Shown: piece by piece, positions 33,797 through 42,812 of the stretch
Position numbering within the stretch: the first letter of the stretch is position 1
How the letters are laid out: each line of letters opens with the position of its first letter
Source of the DNA: Thermoplasmata archaeon
GTDB lineage: Archaea; Thermoplasmatota; Thermoplasmata; RBG-16-68-12
Length of the DNA stretch: 64,000 bases
Direction: 5' to 3'
Assembly: GCA_036395115.1 (NCBI GenBank)
Contig: DASWDU010000044.1
Coordinates: 1-64,000 of the forward strand
The notes under the pieces: model-generated
Database searches by the model: none
The model's input: only the letters and a program-made list of their open reading frames with translations
Told to the model about the DNA's origin: nothing
Made by a program: the position numbers and the translations under genes

Positions 33797-36469
33797 ATGA
33801 AGCACCTTGTTGCAGGCGCGCTCGTGGCCGTCTTGCTTTTGGCGGGGTTGATTTCCCTGCCGAACGCGAGGGCGCAGGGGCGCGTGGGAGGTCAGACCGA
33901 CAGCCTGCTCTGGTATCAGCAACCGATCCAGGACCAGGCTCTGGTCGATCTGACATCAGGCACGATGGATGTGTATATGTTCCCGTTGAGGACCGCAGCG
34001 AGTATCGCGGCCGCGAGGTCGAATCCCGATCTCTGGACCATCGACGTGGGAGGGAGTCTGAACAACCTGTTCATCAACCCCGTCGCGGTGTCCACGACCC
34101 CGGCCCCTCCCGACGGTGTGGGGAATCCGTTTGTCCACCGAGAAATTCGCGAGGCGATGAACTACATCATCGACCGCGATTTCATCTCGCAGGAGATTGC
34201 CGGCGGAAGTCAGTTCCCGCACATCACGTTGGAGAACCGGCTCAATCCGGAGTACGGACGCGACGCCGTCTACGACTCGCGGCTGGAGCGGAACTACAGC
34301 TTCGATTTCGACAAGGGCGCGTCGATCATATCCAGCACGCTCAGCGCCGATACTCCGCTCTACCGGTTCAGCGCCGGGAAGTGGCAGATCAGGAACAGCA
34401 TCGGGGTGTATCATGACCTCGTGCTGAACTTCGTCATCCGGACCGAGGACATCCGGAAGGACATCGGGCTCTACATCGCGGGCCAGCTCGAGAAGCTCGG
34501 CTTCGGTGTGAACCGCATGATCCTCTCGGGCTCCGCCGCGTTCGCGATCGTGTACAACGGGCCGGTCGACACCGGCGCATGGCAGTTGTACACGGAAGGA
34601 TGGGCCGCGACCGCGCTCACGGCGTGGTCGGACACCGACCCGAACTTCTACTTCTGCGGTGGCGAAGGAAGCAATGTCTGGGGCGTCTACGACGTTTCCG
34701 TGGAAGATCCGCCGCTCTGGACGGTTTGCGAGAACCTCCTGAACGCGAACTACACCAGCCTTGCACAGCGGCAACAGTGGTTCGAGGAGGCCACGTCGCT
34801 GTCTCTGAGGAACGCCGTCCGCGTATGGGTCACCGCCGGCGGGACGTTTGCGGTGAGCAAGCGCGTCACGGGCATGGTCTACGACCTCTCCGGAGGTGCG
34901 TGGGGCCTGTTGGCGTCGCGCACCGCGCGCTTCACGAACCCCGGCGGCACGCTGCACGTCGGTCAGCGGCTGCAGTACCTCTCGCCGTGGAACCCGTGGC
35001 AAGGATTTGGATGGCTGTATGATGCTCTCCAGGAGTACGCGTTCTCCGATCCCGCGGTCTGGCCGCACCCGCACACCGGCCTCTACATGCCGATTCGTTC
35101 GACGTTCGCCGTGACGGCTCCGAGCCCGACGAATGTGATTAACGTCCCCTCGACCGCGCAGATCTGGGACCCGACGACCCTCGGCTTCACGACCGTGGGC
35201 ACGGGCGTGACCGCGAAGTCCTCGGTGGCGTACACGTTCACGTTCGGAACGTGGCACGACGGGGAGCCGTTCACGATGGACGACGTGCTCTACGAACTCG
35301 CCTTGGTGTATCGCCGGGCCTGTGCTCCGGCCGCGGGCGGAGTCTGTGGAACCGCGGGAGGCGATGTCTACGCGAAGGACAACGACGCGGCGACCTTCGC
35401 CTCGATCTTGCTGAAGAACATCCTCCGAGGGTTCACGGTGTCCGGGAACCAACTGACCGTCTACTACGACTACTGGAACGTAGACCCGACGACGATCGCG
35501 GCGCAGATCAACCCGGCGTTCCCCGTGACCCCGTGGCCCGCGAGCCAACTCGCACTCAGCACCGTCTTCGACGACACGTGCCGAATCAGCGAAGTCACGG
35601 CGGAGAACGAAGCGAAGGTCGCGCTCGACCTGACGAAAGGCAACTGCCTGGCCCGGATGGACCTGAACCTCCCGACGGTGACGGGGACGCTCCCGCCCGG
35701 ACTGAGCTTCGACCCCACGGAAGCGGCAACCCGATGGGCGGATCTTGCGAACTTTAGGACGACGTACGGTCACTTCTTCGTGAGCAACGGGCCGTACATC
35801 CTGACTAAGGTCGACGAGGCCACGCTCCAGACGACTATGGCGCTCGATACGAGCTACCCGATCGCGGCGAATGCGTACGATGCATTCTTGGTGCCGCGGA
35901 TCCCGCAGATCTCGTTCGCGCCGCCGTCGTTGGTCCTGATCGGCCGACCCGCGCAGTTCGAAGTGAAATCGACGCTCCAAGGGGGCGGCGCCTACGACCT
36001 GTTCGACATGACGTGGCTCCTCGTGAACCCGGCAACCGGCGGGGTACTGTACCAGGGCCAGCCGACGAAGGTAGCGGCCGGCGAGTACACGATCACCCTT
36101 ACGGGGACCCAGACGGACGCGTTGGCAGCGGGCGCATACGAGCTTCGGACGATCACGGTAGGCAAAGAGGCAGCGGTGCCGGTGATCGTGTCGCAGTCGT
36201 TCATCGCCATTCCGGACGTCGTGACGATTGTCGATGAGCTCCGCGGCGAGATCAACAGCTTGCAGCAGTCGTTCAACACCCAACTGCAAGACCAGAAGAA
36301 CCTGACGGCGCAAGCGCAGGCACAGGTCGCGACCCTCCAGACGCTCGTGATCGCGTCGATGGCGGTCGCGCTCATCGCCGTCATCGTCGCGGTGGTCGCC
36401 ATCGTCCGGATCCGGTCGATGCCTCGGCGGCCGAAGGGAGGCATGCCTCCGGCGGAAGAGGAGATCTAA
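33797..36469 (+). CDS. ABC transporter substrate-binding protein (SBP_bac_5, DppA-like), membrane-anchored
   Basis: 890 residues from the ATG at 33797 (SD TTGGAGGA). Binds the solute for the upstream importer. Signal peptide LVAGALVAVLLLAGLISLPNARAQG; SBP family 5 stretches include FVHREIREAMNYIIDRDFIS near residue 115 and TFTFGTWHDGEPFTMDDVLYE near 480, plus FVSNGPYILTKVDE. An Ig-like domain (about 700-800) is followed by a short coiled coil (VTIVDELRGEINSLQQSFNT), a C-terminal helix (VIASMAVALIAVIVAVVAIV) and a basic tail, so it is tethered by its C-terminus, which is common in archaea in place of a lipid anchor. Longer than usual (500-700). Confidence 0.9.
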   Translation: MKHLVAGALVAVLLLAGLISLPNARAQGRVGGQTDSLLWYQQPIQDQALVDLTSGTMDVYMFPLRTAASIAAARSNPDLWTIDVGGSLNNLFINPVAVSTTPAPPDGVGNPFVHREIREAMNYIIDRDFISQEIAGGSQFPHITLENRLNPEYGRDAVYDSRLERNYSFDFDKGASIISSTLSADTPLYRFSAGKWQIRNSIGVYHDLVLNFVIRTEDIRKDIGLYIAGQLEKLGFGVNRMILSGSAAFAIVYNGPVDTGAWQLYTEGWAATALTAWSDTDPNFYFCGGEGSNVWGVYDVSVEDPPLWTVCENLLNANYTSLAQRQQWFEEATSLSLRNAVRVWVTAGGTFAVSKRVTGMVYDLSGGAWGLLASRTARFTNPGGTLHVGQRLQYLSPWNPWQGFGWLYDALQEYAFSDPAVWPHPHTGLYMPIRSTFAVTAPSPTNVINVPSTAQIWDPTTLGFTTVGTGVTAKSSVAYTFTFGTWHDGEPFTMDDVLYELALVYRRACAPAAGGVCGTAGGDVYAKDNDAATFASILLKNILRGFTVSGNQLTVYYDYWNVDPTTIAAQINPAFPVTPWPASQLALSTVFDDTCRISEVTAENEAKVALDLTKGNCLARMDLNLPTVTGTLPPGLSFDPTEAATRWADLANFRTTYGHFFVSNGPYILTKVDEATLQTTMALDTSYPIAANAYDAFLVPRIPQISFAPPSLVLIGRPAQFEVKSTLQGGGAYDLFDMTWLLVNPATGGVLYQGQPTKVAAGEYTITLTGTQTDALAAGAYELRTITVGKEAAVPVIVSQSFIAIPDVVTIVDELRGEINSLQQSFNTQLQDQKNLTAQAQAQVATLQTLVIASMAVALIAVIVAVVAIVRIRSMPRRPKGGMPPAEEEI

Positions 36470-36480
36470 GCCAAGCGAAT

Positions 36481-36510
36481 CGGGCGCGCAACAGCGCGCC
36501 CGCCTTTCCT
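36481..36510 (+). terminator. terminator-like hairpin after the binding-protein gene
   Basis: A perfect 9-bp stem CGGGCGCGC / GCGCGCCCG with loop AACA (36481-36502), 12 bases after the stop, followed by the pyrimidine-rich CCTTTCCTATTTCTTC. This is the clearest terminator-like structure in the window. Confidence 0.6.
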
Positions 36511-37102
36511 ATTTCTTCATTCGTTTCTCATACTGCGGGCGAGAGCGCTCGAGAAGTCGATCCGTACCGCGCGCCATGGCCGTCATGGAAATCCAGATCG
36601 TGACGCCGAGCGCGAGTCCGGCCCCGGGGATCGAGAGGAGCGCGTACGGTGCGCGCGGTCCGAGGAACGCGACGGTGATCGCGAACGTGACGTTCGACGC
36701 GGCCGGCGATGCGCTGTAGTTCGTCACCAGATGGCCGACGCGGTATTGGACGAGGGCCTCCGTCCGATTGCAGTCGAGGGTCGAGGGCGGAAGGGAGCCG
36801 TCGGACTGATAGGCTTGGTATGCGGCATCGCTCAGGAGGTAAAATTCGACCCCGCACGGGGCCGTGACGAGTGATGCCCGGAATAGCGGCGTGGCGCGGA
36901 ACGCCACCTCCCGCTCGCTGATGCCGGGACCGGCATCCCCCGCGGCGAATCCCGTGCCCACGATGGCGGTCTCGATCGTGAGGGAAATGATCAGCAACCC
37001 GCTCGCGGTTGCGAACAGGATGGGCCCGATCGTGTACGCGGTCGGAATTTTCCGGATGCGCTTCCTCACCCGCAGCAAGAAATCGGGGAGCTGGAATTTC
37101 AT
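36509..37102 (-). CDS. membrane protein with two helices and an extracellular loop
   Basis: 197 residues from the ATG at 37102; starts at 37129 and 37159 (GTG) are also possible. Basic N-terminus (RVRKRIRKIP), helix 1 (YTIGPILFATASGLLIISLT), an extracellular domain of about 90 residues with two Cys and several NxS/T sites (DCNRT, TNYSASP, SNVTF), helix 2 (YALLSIPGAGLALGVTIWIS) and a basic tail. No family recognised. It follows trmJ on the same strand and may be cotranscribed. Confidence 0.65.
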   Translation of the reverse strand: MKFQLPDFLLRVRKRIRKIPTAYTIGPILFATASGLLIISLTIETAIVGTGFAAGDAGPGISEREVAFRATPLFRASLVTAPCGVEFYLLSDAAYQAYQSDGSLPPSTLDCNRTEALVQYRVGHLVTNYSASPAASNVTFAITVAFLGPRAPYALLSIPGAGLALGVTIWISMTAMARGTDRLLERSRPQYEKRMKK

Positions 37103-37172
37103 CGCGGCCCGAGCGTCAGGAGCCGGCATCGGTTGAAGCTTTCGTCTTCCCCAAAGCACGTCTCGCGCGAGG

Positions 37173-37877
37173 TCAGTCCTTCGATCGCCGGATCGTCTTC
37201 GTCGCGCGCGTGAGGACTCCCATGAAGGTGTGGAACTCCCATTTCGATGGGACGGCGCGGCCGACGAGGCGGCGGAACATGATCTGCGTGCGCGCCCGCA
37301 GATGCGTCGGATAGTTCGTCGCGATCAGCAGGTCCCGGAACGCCGAATGCAGGTGTTCTTTCTCCGAGCCGGACGCCTCGCGCGGCCGGGGCTCCGGTTT
37401 GCCGGCGAACATTTCGTAGAGGAGGATCGCGGCCGCGTGCGAGAGGTTCAGGACCGGGTATCCCGCCGCCGCGGGGATCGACACGAGGGCGTCGCACCGA
37501 GCGAGCTCTTCGTCGAGGAGGCCGAAGTCCTCGCGGCCGAAGAGGACCGCAAGCGTCCCGTCCATCGCCGCCACCCGCGTGGCGAATTCTCGCGGTGTGA
37601 CGGATATCCGGGGGAATCGCCTCTCGCTCTTCGTCGTGATCCCGGTCGTCCCGACGACCAGGTCCGCGTCCTTCAGGGCCTCGTCGAGCGATCCGACCGT
37701 GCGCGCCCGGGCCAGCACGTCCGCGCCGCGCATCGCCCGCTTGTACGCCTCGTCGCCAATCGCGCACGGATCGACGAGGACGAGGTCCGAGATGCCGAAG
37801 TTCTTCATCGCGCGCGCGACCGCGCCGACGTTGCCCTCATTCTTCGGGCCGACGAGGACGACGCGGGTCTTCGGCAT
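37173..37877 (-). CDS. trmJ: tRNA 2'-O-methyltransferase, TrmJ-like (SpoU family)
   Basis: 234 residues from the ATG at 37877. SPOUT methyltransferase that uses S-adenosylmethionine to methylate a 2'-OH, in archaeal TrmJ at Cm32 of tRNA. Motif 1 GPKNEGNVGAVARAMKNFG at residues 9-27 with the catalytic-region Asn and Arg, motif 2 TLAVLFGREDFGLLDEEL, motif 3 ALVSIPAAAGYPVLNLSHAAAILLYE (trefoil-knot SAM site), and a helical C-terminal extension. A TATA box 29 bases upstream shared with truA supports a leaderless start. Confidence 0.9.
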   Translation of the reverse strand: MPKTRVVLVGPKNEGNVGAVARAMKNFGISDLVLVDPCAIGDEAYKRAMRGADVLARARTVGSLDEALKDADLVVGTTGITTKSERRFPRISVTPREFATRVAAMDGTLAVLFGREDFGLLDEELARCDALVSIPAAAGYPVLNLSHAAAILLYEMFAGKPEPRPREASGSEKEHLHSAFRDLLIATNYPTHLRARTQIMFRRLVGRAVPSKWEFHTFMGVLTRATKTIRRSKD

Positions 37878-37902
37878 GCGACCTCGACGGAGGGCGAGGC
37901 TT

Positions 37903-37910
37903 GTATATAA
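37903..37910. promoter_or_regulatory. shared TATA box of trmJ and truA
   Basis: GTATATAA lies about 29 bases from the trmJ ATG on one side and 25 bases from the truA GTG on the other. The 53-base gap has no second A/T-rich box, so a single near-palindromic element seems to serve both leaderless genes. Confidence 0.6.
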
Positions 37911-37930
37911 CGGCTCGAATCCCGCGCGGT

Positions 37931-38737
37931 GTGCCTCGGATCGCGATGAAGATCGCGTACGACGGCCGAGCGTTTCACGGGCAAGCCCGGCAGCCCGGAC
38001 TTCGGACCGTGGAAGGGGAGATCGCCACGGCCCTGACGCGCGCCCGGGCGATCCGCGACCTCCGGACCGCGCGATTCCAGAGCGCAAGCCGGACGGATCG
38101 CGGCGTGAGCGCGCTCGGGAACGTCGTCGCCTTCGATTCGTCGCTCGCCCCTATTCCGACCGTGCGGGCGTTCAACGGGAAGGCCCGCGGGGTGTGGGCG
38201 TGGGCCGTCGCCGAGGTGCCGCTCGCTTTCAGCGCGCGACGCGCGCGCGATCGCTGGTACCGGTATGTCCTCCCCGGGGACCACGACGCGGGACGCCTGT
38301 CCGACGCCCTTCGGGCCTTCGTCGGGGAGCACGATTTCCGCAACTTCACCCGCGACCGCACGCGGACCGAGTTGCGGATCGACGGGGCGGAGGCGACGCG
38401 GGAAGGCGACGCGGTCGTCCTCGACTTCCGCGCGCCCCGGTTCGCCTGGAACCTCGTCCGCCGGCTCGTCGCCGCGGCGGTCCGTGTCGAAACCGGCGTG
38501 GGTTCGATCCGAGACCTCGAACGGGCGCTCCGGCCGGGGACGCGGGCGGACTTCGGCCTCGCGCCCGCGGAGCCCCTCCTCCTCATGGACGTCCGGTACG
38601 ATGTCGAGTTCCGGCGCGTGCGCGATCCGACGACGGAGGCGCGGATCGATCGGATCCTCGCGGAGCGCCGGCTCGATGCCTCGTTCTACGAGCGGCTCGC
38701 GGCGCGGTTCCTCAGGGGGGATTCCGGCGTCCGCTGA
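37931..38737 (+). CDS. truA: tRNA pseudouridine synthase A
   Basis: 268 residues from the GTG at 37931 (25 bases after the shared TATA box; the ATG at 37946 is an alternative). Makes pseudouridine at positions 38-40 of tRNA anticodon arms. KIAYDGRAFHGQARQPG at the N-terminus, the catalytic Asp in SASRTDRGVSALGNVVAF, then RWYRYVLPG, the FVGEHDFRNFT motif and FAWNLVRRLVAAAV near the C-terminus. Somewhat short of bacterial TruA but within the archaeal range. Confidence 0.92.
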   Translation: MPRIAMKIAYDGRAFHGQARQPGLRTVEGEIATALTRARAIRDLRTARFQSASRTDRGVSALGNVVAFDSSLAPIPTVRAFNGKARGVWAWAVAEVPLAFSARRARDRWYRYVLPGDHDAGRLSDALRAFVGEHDFRNFTRDRTRTELRIDGAEATREGDAVVLDFRAPRFAWNLVRRLVAAAVRVETGVGSIRDLERALRPGTRADFGLAPAEPLLLMDVRYDVEFRRVRDPTTEARIDRILAERRLDASFYERLAARFLRGDSGVR

Positions 38738-38740
38738 ACG

Positions 38741-38749
38741 CTTAATATA
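38741..38749 (+). promoter_or_regulatory. TATA box of the AK6-type kinase gene
   Basis: CTTAATATA centred 25-26 bases before the GTG at 38771. The 33-base gap after truA shows that the gene has its own promoter. Confidence 0.55.
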
Positions 38750-38770
38750 GCGCCCCGGGATTGCGCGGGC

Positions 38771-39292
38771 GTGCTCGTCGCGCTCACGGGGACGCCGGGG
38801 ACTGGCAAGACCTCCATCGCGGAGCTCCTCGCCGCACGCGGTTACTACGTCCTCTACCTCGACCGGCTCGCGGCGGAACGGAACCTCCTGACGGGCGTGG
38901 ACGAGGCCCGCGGGGCCCGCGAGGTCGATGTCGAGGCGCTCGACCGGGAGATCCGCGTGCCCGTGAAACTCGGGTTCCTCGTCGCGCACTACGCGCACCG
39001 GATGAGCGTTGACCTCGCGATCGTCCTGCGGTGTCATCCGCGCGTCCTCGCCGAACGACTGCAGTCGCGAGGGTGGCCGGAAGCGAAAGTCCGCGAGAAC
39101 GTCGAGGCGGAGGCGATCGACGTCATCGTGCAAGAGGCCGTCGAACGCCTGCCCTTCGTCTACGAGGTCGACACGACCCGCGCGACGCCGGCGGAGTCCG
39201 CGGAGGCCGTCCTCGGGATCCTGCAAGGCCGGGTCGCGGGCCACGAACCCGGTTCAGTCGACTGGAGCGACGAGGTGCTCTCGTGGTACTAG
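38771..39292 (+). CDS. AK6/Fap7-type adenylate kinase
   Basis: 173 residues, GTG start. P-loop GTPGTGKTSI at residues 7-16, an NMP-binding segment DVEALDREI, and RGWPEAKVRENVEAEAIDVI, which with the C-terminal VDWSDEVL is typical of the archaeal 'putative adenylate kinase' related to eukaryotic Fap7/hCINAP. The eukaryotic protein acts in late small-subunit ribosome maturation as well as having NMP kinase activity. Ends inside the next gene (10-base overlap). Confidence 0.9.
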   Translation: MLVALTGTPGTGKTSIAELLAARGYYVLYLDRLAAERNLLTGVDEARGAREVDVEALDREIRVPVKLGFLVAHYAHRMSVDLAIVLRCHPRVLAERLQSRGWPEAKVRENVEAEAIDVIVQEAVERLPFVYEVDTTRATPAESAEAVLGILQGRVAGHEPGSVDWSDEVLSWY

Positions 39293-39909
39293 ACCGCTAT
39301 CGGGCCGCCGCGGATCGGCTCCTCGTGCCGGTCGCACGACGGCTGATTCGGGTGAACCCGGATGCGGTCTCGTGGGCGGGACTCTTGGCGGCCGCGGGCG
39401 CGGGAATCTCGTTCGCTCTCGGAGGCGCCGGGTTCCTCGCCCTCGCGCTCGTGTTGCTCCTCGCGAACTCGTATCTCGATGCCCTTGACGGGAAGATCGC
39501 GAAGCTCGCCGGACGTGCGTCCGCGCGCGGGGATTTCTTGGACCACGTGCTCGACCGATATGCAGACGTGTTCATGATCGGCGGGATCGCCTTCTCCACC
39601 TACTGCCAGTTATGGGTCGGGACCCTCGCCCTGCTCGGGGTCCTCCTGACGTCGTACATGGGCACGCAGGCGCAGGCCGTGGGCCAGGGACGCCGGTATG
39701 CGGGGATCCTCGGTCGGGCGGACCGCCTGGTCCTCCTGTTCGTCGGCGGCGTCCTCCAGCTCGTCGTCGCTCCCGCGGGCGGCGTCCGCTGGGGCGTCGC
39801 GCCGATTGCGTTCCAGCCGCTCGAGTGGGTCCTCGTCGTGTTCGCCGTCCTGGGAAACGCGACGGCCGTGCAGCGCGGCGTGTCGACGTGGCGCGGCTTC
39901 GCACGCTAG
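39283..39909 (+). CDS. CDP-alcohol phosphatidyltransferase (archaetidyl-lipid synthase type)
   Basis: 208 residues from a GTG at 39283 inside the end of the AK6 gene, with GAGGTG as SD six bases upstream. Transfers a CDP-activated ether lipid to an alcohol phosphate. Catalytic signature DALDGKIAKLAGRASARGDFLDHVLDRYAD at about residues 62-91, matching DxxDGxxA(x)8-10GxxxDxxxD, flanked by hydrophobic helices (LLAAAGAGISFALGGAGFLA, LWVGTLALLGVLLTSYM). Closest to archaetidylinositol phosphate synthase. The head group is inferred, not shown. Confidence 0.88.
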   Translation: MVLDRYRAAADRLLVPVARRLIRVNPDAVSWAGLLAAAGAGISFALGGAGFLALALVLLLANSYLDALDGKIAKLAGRASARGDFLDHVLDRYADVFMIGGIAFSTYCQLWVGTLALLGVLLTSYMGTQAQAVGQGRRYAGILGRADRLVLLFVGGVLQLVVAPAGGVRWGVAPIAFQPLEWVLVVFAVLGNATAVQRGVSTWRGFAR

Positions 39910-40946
39910 ACGGCGGTCGACGCGCTCTCGCCCCGCGGCCTTCGCTCGCGCCCCTTCACCCGATAGTACGACAGCGGATGCTTGATCGTCATGCAGATCC
40001 GGTCCGGGCCCGGGCAGATGCCGTACGACTTCATCGTCGAGCATTCGGGCGGCGTGTACTCCGTCGGGCTCGACGTGCCGGTGATGTGCTCGATTTGGTA
40101 CCGCGTCACGTCCGCGGCGAAGTCCGGCACGTCCCCGAAGACCCGGAAGATCTCGTCGTTGCTCAGCCCGATGTGATGCAGGAAGGCGACGATCGCGAAA
40201 CGGCCCATGTGCGGCACGTTCTCGTGGTTCTGGATCTGCGCGAGGAGGTTGTACATGCACGGCGGGAAGCGCGTGATGCTCACCTTCCCGATGTCCTCCG
40301 CCCTGAACGTCGCCTTCTTCGCCTCGAGCACCCCGCGGATCTCGGCGAGGTCGGCGCGGAACGCCGCGAGGATGTCGTCGTTGACGGGCAGCGGGAGGCC
40401 CTGCTCGATGTGCCGTTGGATCGCGTTGCGCAGGACGCGCAGCGCCCGTTCCCGCCGCAGGAGGACGTATCCGCGCTCGACGGGCTGGTTGATCAGCTTC
40501 CACGGCGCGTCGCGCATCGTGTTCGTGAAGCGCAGGAAGTCCGTGAAGTGCAGCCGGAATCCGCCGTCCGACCGCCGGAGCTCCATCCCGAGTTCCGCGG
40601 CGACATGGAGGATGAAGTCGTCTCCCTCGCCGGCGAGGCGGCCCTCGGCCTCGATCGCCTCGCGCAGTGCGAACCGCCGGGTCAGGTAGGTGTCGTCGAG
40701 CGCCGAGGCGAGCATGCGGGCGACCGGGTACGCCAGCAGGAGCCCGAGTTGGTCCGCCGTCGCGATCGCGATCCGCTCGGACGCCTGCGTCCTCTCGAGG
40801 GCCTCGAGCACCCGCGCCTTGCCGAGGCTCCGCGCGCGGGCGTACGCCGGCTCGAGCAGGATCTCCTCGAGGCTCACCTTCTCTCCGAGGACGAACCCGG
40901 AGGCTTCCCGGAGGAAGGGATACTTCGCGAGGAGCGCGAGGTCCAC
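39906..40946 (-). CDS. priL: DNA primase large subunit
   Basis: 346 residues, GTG start. PriL regulates the catalytic PriS subunit and carries a 4Fe-4S cluster in its C-terminal domain. Candidate cluster Cys: FPPCMYN (about 240), PPECSTM, YGICPGPD and RICMTIKHPL (about 300-320), in the family order. The N-terminal helical domain (DLALLAKYPFLREASGF) and QIQNHENVPHMGRFAIVAF are typical. No priS is in this window. Leaderless by TATA spacing; its stop overlaps that of the convergent lipid synthase by 4 bases. Confidence 0.94.
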   Translation of the reverse strand: MDLALLAKYPFLREASGFVLGEKVSLEEILLEPAYARARSLGKARVLEALERTQASERIAIATADQLGLLLAYPVARMLASALDDTYLTRRFALREAIEAEGRLAGEGDDFILHVAAELGMELRRSDGGFRLHFTDFLRFTNTMRDAPWKLINQPVERGYVLLRRERALRVLRNAIQRHIEQGLPLPVNDDILAAFRADLAEIRGVLEAKKATFRAEDIGKVSITRFPPCMYNLLAQIQNHENVPHMGRFAIVAFLHHIGLSNDEIFRVFGDVPDFAADVTRYQIEHITGTSSPTEYTPPECSTMKSYGICPGPDRICMTIKHPLSYYRVKGRERRPRGESASTAV

Positions 40947-40967
40947 GGCCTCGGGAACGCGCGGCGC

Positions 40968-40975
40968 AATAAAAG
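40968..40975 (-). promoter_or_regulatory. TATA box of priL
   Basis: TTTTATTG on the minus strand, centred 25 bases before the GTG at 40946. Confidence 0.55.
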
Positions 40976-41048
40976 CCCATGGCGGGGACGCGCGAAAGTG
41001 CGTCGCCCGCGCGGGGTCAGTCGAGCCCCGAATCCATGCGGAGGCGCT

Positions 41049-41525
41049 TCACTCGTTCTCCGGCTCTCCCGGCGTCTCCGATTCTTCGGGCGTCTCCAGC
41101 GCTTGTGGCGGCGGAGGCGCGACGCCGAGTTGCTGCATGAGGCCCGCCGTGTCCCATTCGCCCCAGCGTTCGACGGCCTGCCCTTGCTCGAAACGCATGA
41201 CGTCAATGCCGGTGATCTTCACCGGCTTCCCCGTGGCAGGGATCCCCATGAAATCCCCTTGATGCGTCCCGGTCATCGTCGCGCGGACGACGACCTTGTC
41301 GCCTTCCGCGATGATGTCGTCGATCGTCGTCAGTCCGTCGGGAAACGCCGCACGGATCATCTGGAACGTCTGCTTCGAGCCCTCTCGGCCCGGAGTCGCG
41401 CCCGGCGGCGGGTTGTGGTCCACGAAGTTTTCCGCCGTCATCTTGTCGACCACGCTGAGGTTCCCTCGGTTCCAGACCTCGTCATAGAACATGCGCACGC
41501 TTGCCTTGTTCTCCTCGATTCCCAT
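41049..41525 (-). CDS. SnoaL-like NTF2-fold protein
   Basis: 158 residues from the ATG at 41525 (SD GGGGGAG). SnoaL/steroid-isomerase-like cone fold: VRMFYDEVWNRGNLSVVDKM, NFVDHNPPPG with the Asp-His typical of SnoaL-like polyketide cyclases, GDKVVVRATMTGTHQGDFMGI, and GQAVERWGEWDTAGLMQQLG. Such proteins include cyclases and many ester-cyclase-like members of unknown substrate; no polyketide genes are nearby. A Pro/Glu-rich tail closes the chain. A hairpin (GCGCCC/GGGCGC, 41542-41556) sits at the predicted transcript start. Confidence 0.82.
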   Translation of the reverse strand: MGIEENKASVRMFYDEVWNRGNLSVVDKMTAENFVDHNPPPGATPGREGSKQTFQMIRAAFPDGLTTIDDIIAEGDKVVVRATMTGTHQGDFMGIPATGKPVKITGIDVMRFEQGQAVERWGEWDTAGLMQQLGVAPPPPQALETPEESETPGEPENE

Positions 41526-41560
41526 GTTGCTCCCCCTGTAAGCGCCCCAAGGGCGCGTCT

Positions 41561-41570
41561 GGTATTTAAC
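41561..41570 (-). promoter_or_regulatory. TATA box of the SnoaL-like gene
   Basis: GTTAAATACC on the minus strand, about 40 bases before the ATG at 41525, giving a leader of about 17 bases with the SD. Confidence 0.5.
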
Positions 41571-41608
41571 GGCGCCCGTAGGGACGCGGTGGATCCGGCG
41601 CTGGGTCG

Positions 41609-42730
41609 ATGGCACGGTCCGCCGCGGTGCGCCCTAAGGTCTTTCTTGGATCGGACGATGCGCCACGCGAAATGGGCGAGCTTCGCGGCTACGTCGCGGT
41701 CCATTCGCAGGGTCTCGGCCACGCGACGCGAGCCGTGGCCCTCGCCCGCGGCCTCCTGGAACGACGGCCGGACGTGGATCTGCTCTTCCTCGCCGGCTCG
41801 CCTGCCTTGGACCTCGTCGTCGCGAACGGGTTCGATGCGCTCACGATGCCGCCCGCGCCCGACTGGCGCGCGGCAGACGGAGTCCTCGGGCCGGCGTGGC
41901 GGTGGTACCTCGACTACGCACGCTATCTGCGGATCGCGCGGCGATTCCTACGGAAGGAGGCGGACTGGGGATACTACCGGTTCGTGATCTCGGACAGCGA
42001 GCTCGCGACCGCCCGGGAGGCGGTCCGGCGACGGATTCCGACGGCGCTGATCCTCGACGCGACGCGGCACGAGTTCGCCCGCGACCCCCTGTCTCGATTC
42101 GTCGAAGGGTGCGGCAACGTCTGGCTCTCCCGATTCGCGCGGAAGGTGGACCTCGTCCTGACGGCCGAGCCCGGTCCTGCGTGGCCGAACGTGCGGCGCG
42201 TCGGCCCGATCGTGCGCCCGTTCAGCGCGCCGCGCGAGCGGTTGCGGGACGACTTCTTCTTTCGGAAGAAGACGATCCTCGTCACGGGCGGCGGCACGGC
42301 GATCGGCGAGTTCCTGATTGGAGCCTCGATGGACGCGTTCCGCGAGCTGAACCTCGACGACGTCTCGATGGTCGTCGTGAGCGGTCCGAAGTTAAAGGTA
42401 GAGCCCGCCCCGGGCGTCTACACGTATGGGTTCCTCCCGAACCTCCACGACTACGTCCTGGCGGCGGACCTTGTCATCACGACGGCCGGCAAGGGGACGG
42501 TCAACGAGGCGCTCGCGGCGGGCACCCCGGTAATCGCGATCCCGCCGAGGGGCCACGCCGAGGCGGAGCGCAACGCGGCGGCACTCGGATACGGACACGA
42601 AGACGTCCAGCGGTTGAAGGAGATGATCCCCGCGAAACTCGCCCTCGGTCGGCTCCCTCCCGCGCGGACGGGAAATGCCGAAGCTATCGGATTCCTGGCC
42701 GAATTCCTCGAGACGGTCGGGAACCGCTAG
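41609..42730 (+). CDS. MurG-like glycosyltransferase (MJ1255-type)
   Basis: 373 residues; the ATG at 41672 (residue 22) is an alternative start. GT-B fold: the N-terminal domain opens YVAVHSQGLGHATRAVALARGL with the GxGHxxR motif of GT28/MurG-like enzymes; the C-terminal domain has TILVTGGGTAIGEFLIGA, YGFLPNLHDYVLAADLVITTAGKGTVNEALAAGTPVIAIP, the donor-nucleotide site. Probably transfers a nucleotide-activated sugar to a lipid or surface glycan; donor and acceptor unknown. Divergent from the SnoaL-like gene. Confidence 0.85.
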   Translation: MARSAAVRPKVFLGSDDAPREMGELRGYVAVHSQGLGHATRAVALARGLLERRPDVDLLFLAGSPALDLVVANGFDALTMPPAPDWRAADGVLGPAWRWYLDYARYLRIARRFLRKEADWGYYRFVISDSELATAREAVRRRIPTALILDATRHEFARDPLSRFVEGCGNVWLSRFARKVDLVLTAEPGPAWPNVRRVGPIVRPFSAPRERLRDDFFFRKKTILVTGGGTAIGEFLIGASMDAFRELNLDDVSMVVVSGPKLKVEPAPGVYTYGFLPNLHDYVLAADLVITTAGKGTVNEALAAGTPVIAIPPRGHAEAERNAAALGYGHEDVQRLKEMIPAKLALGRLPPARTGNAEAIGFLAEFLETVGNR

Positions 42731-42812
42731 ATCGCCCGTAGGACGAGGCCGCGGACAACTCCGCCAGGCAGGGATTTCGCCTCAGTCGCCCCGAGGTCGC
42801 CGCTCGGATCAA

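Noticed and set aside
37911-37928. CGGCTCGAATCCCGCG, similar to a tRNA T-loop
   Set aside because: No acceptor stem, anticodon arm or D-arm fits around it; it lies between the trmJ/truA promoter and the truA start.
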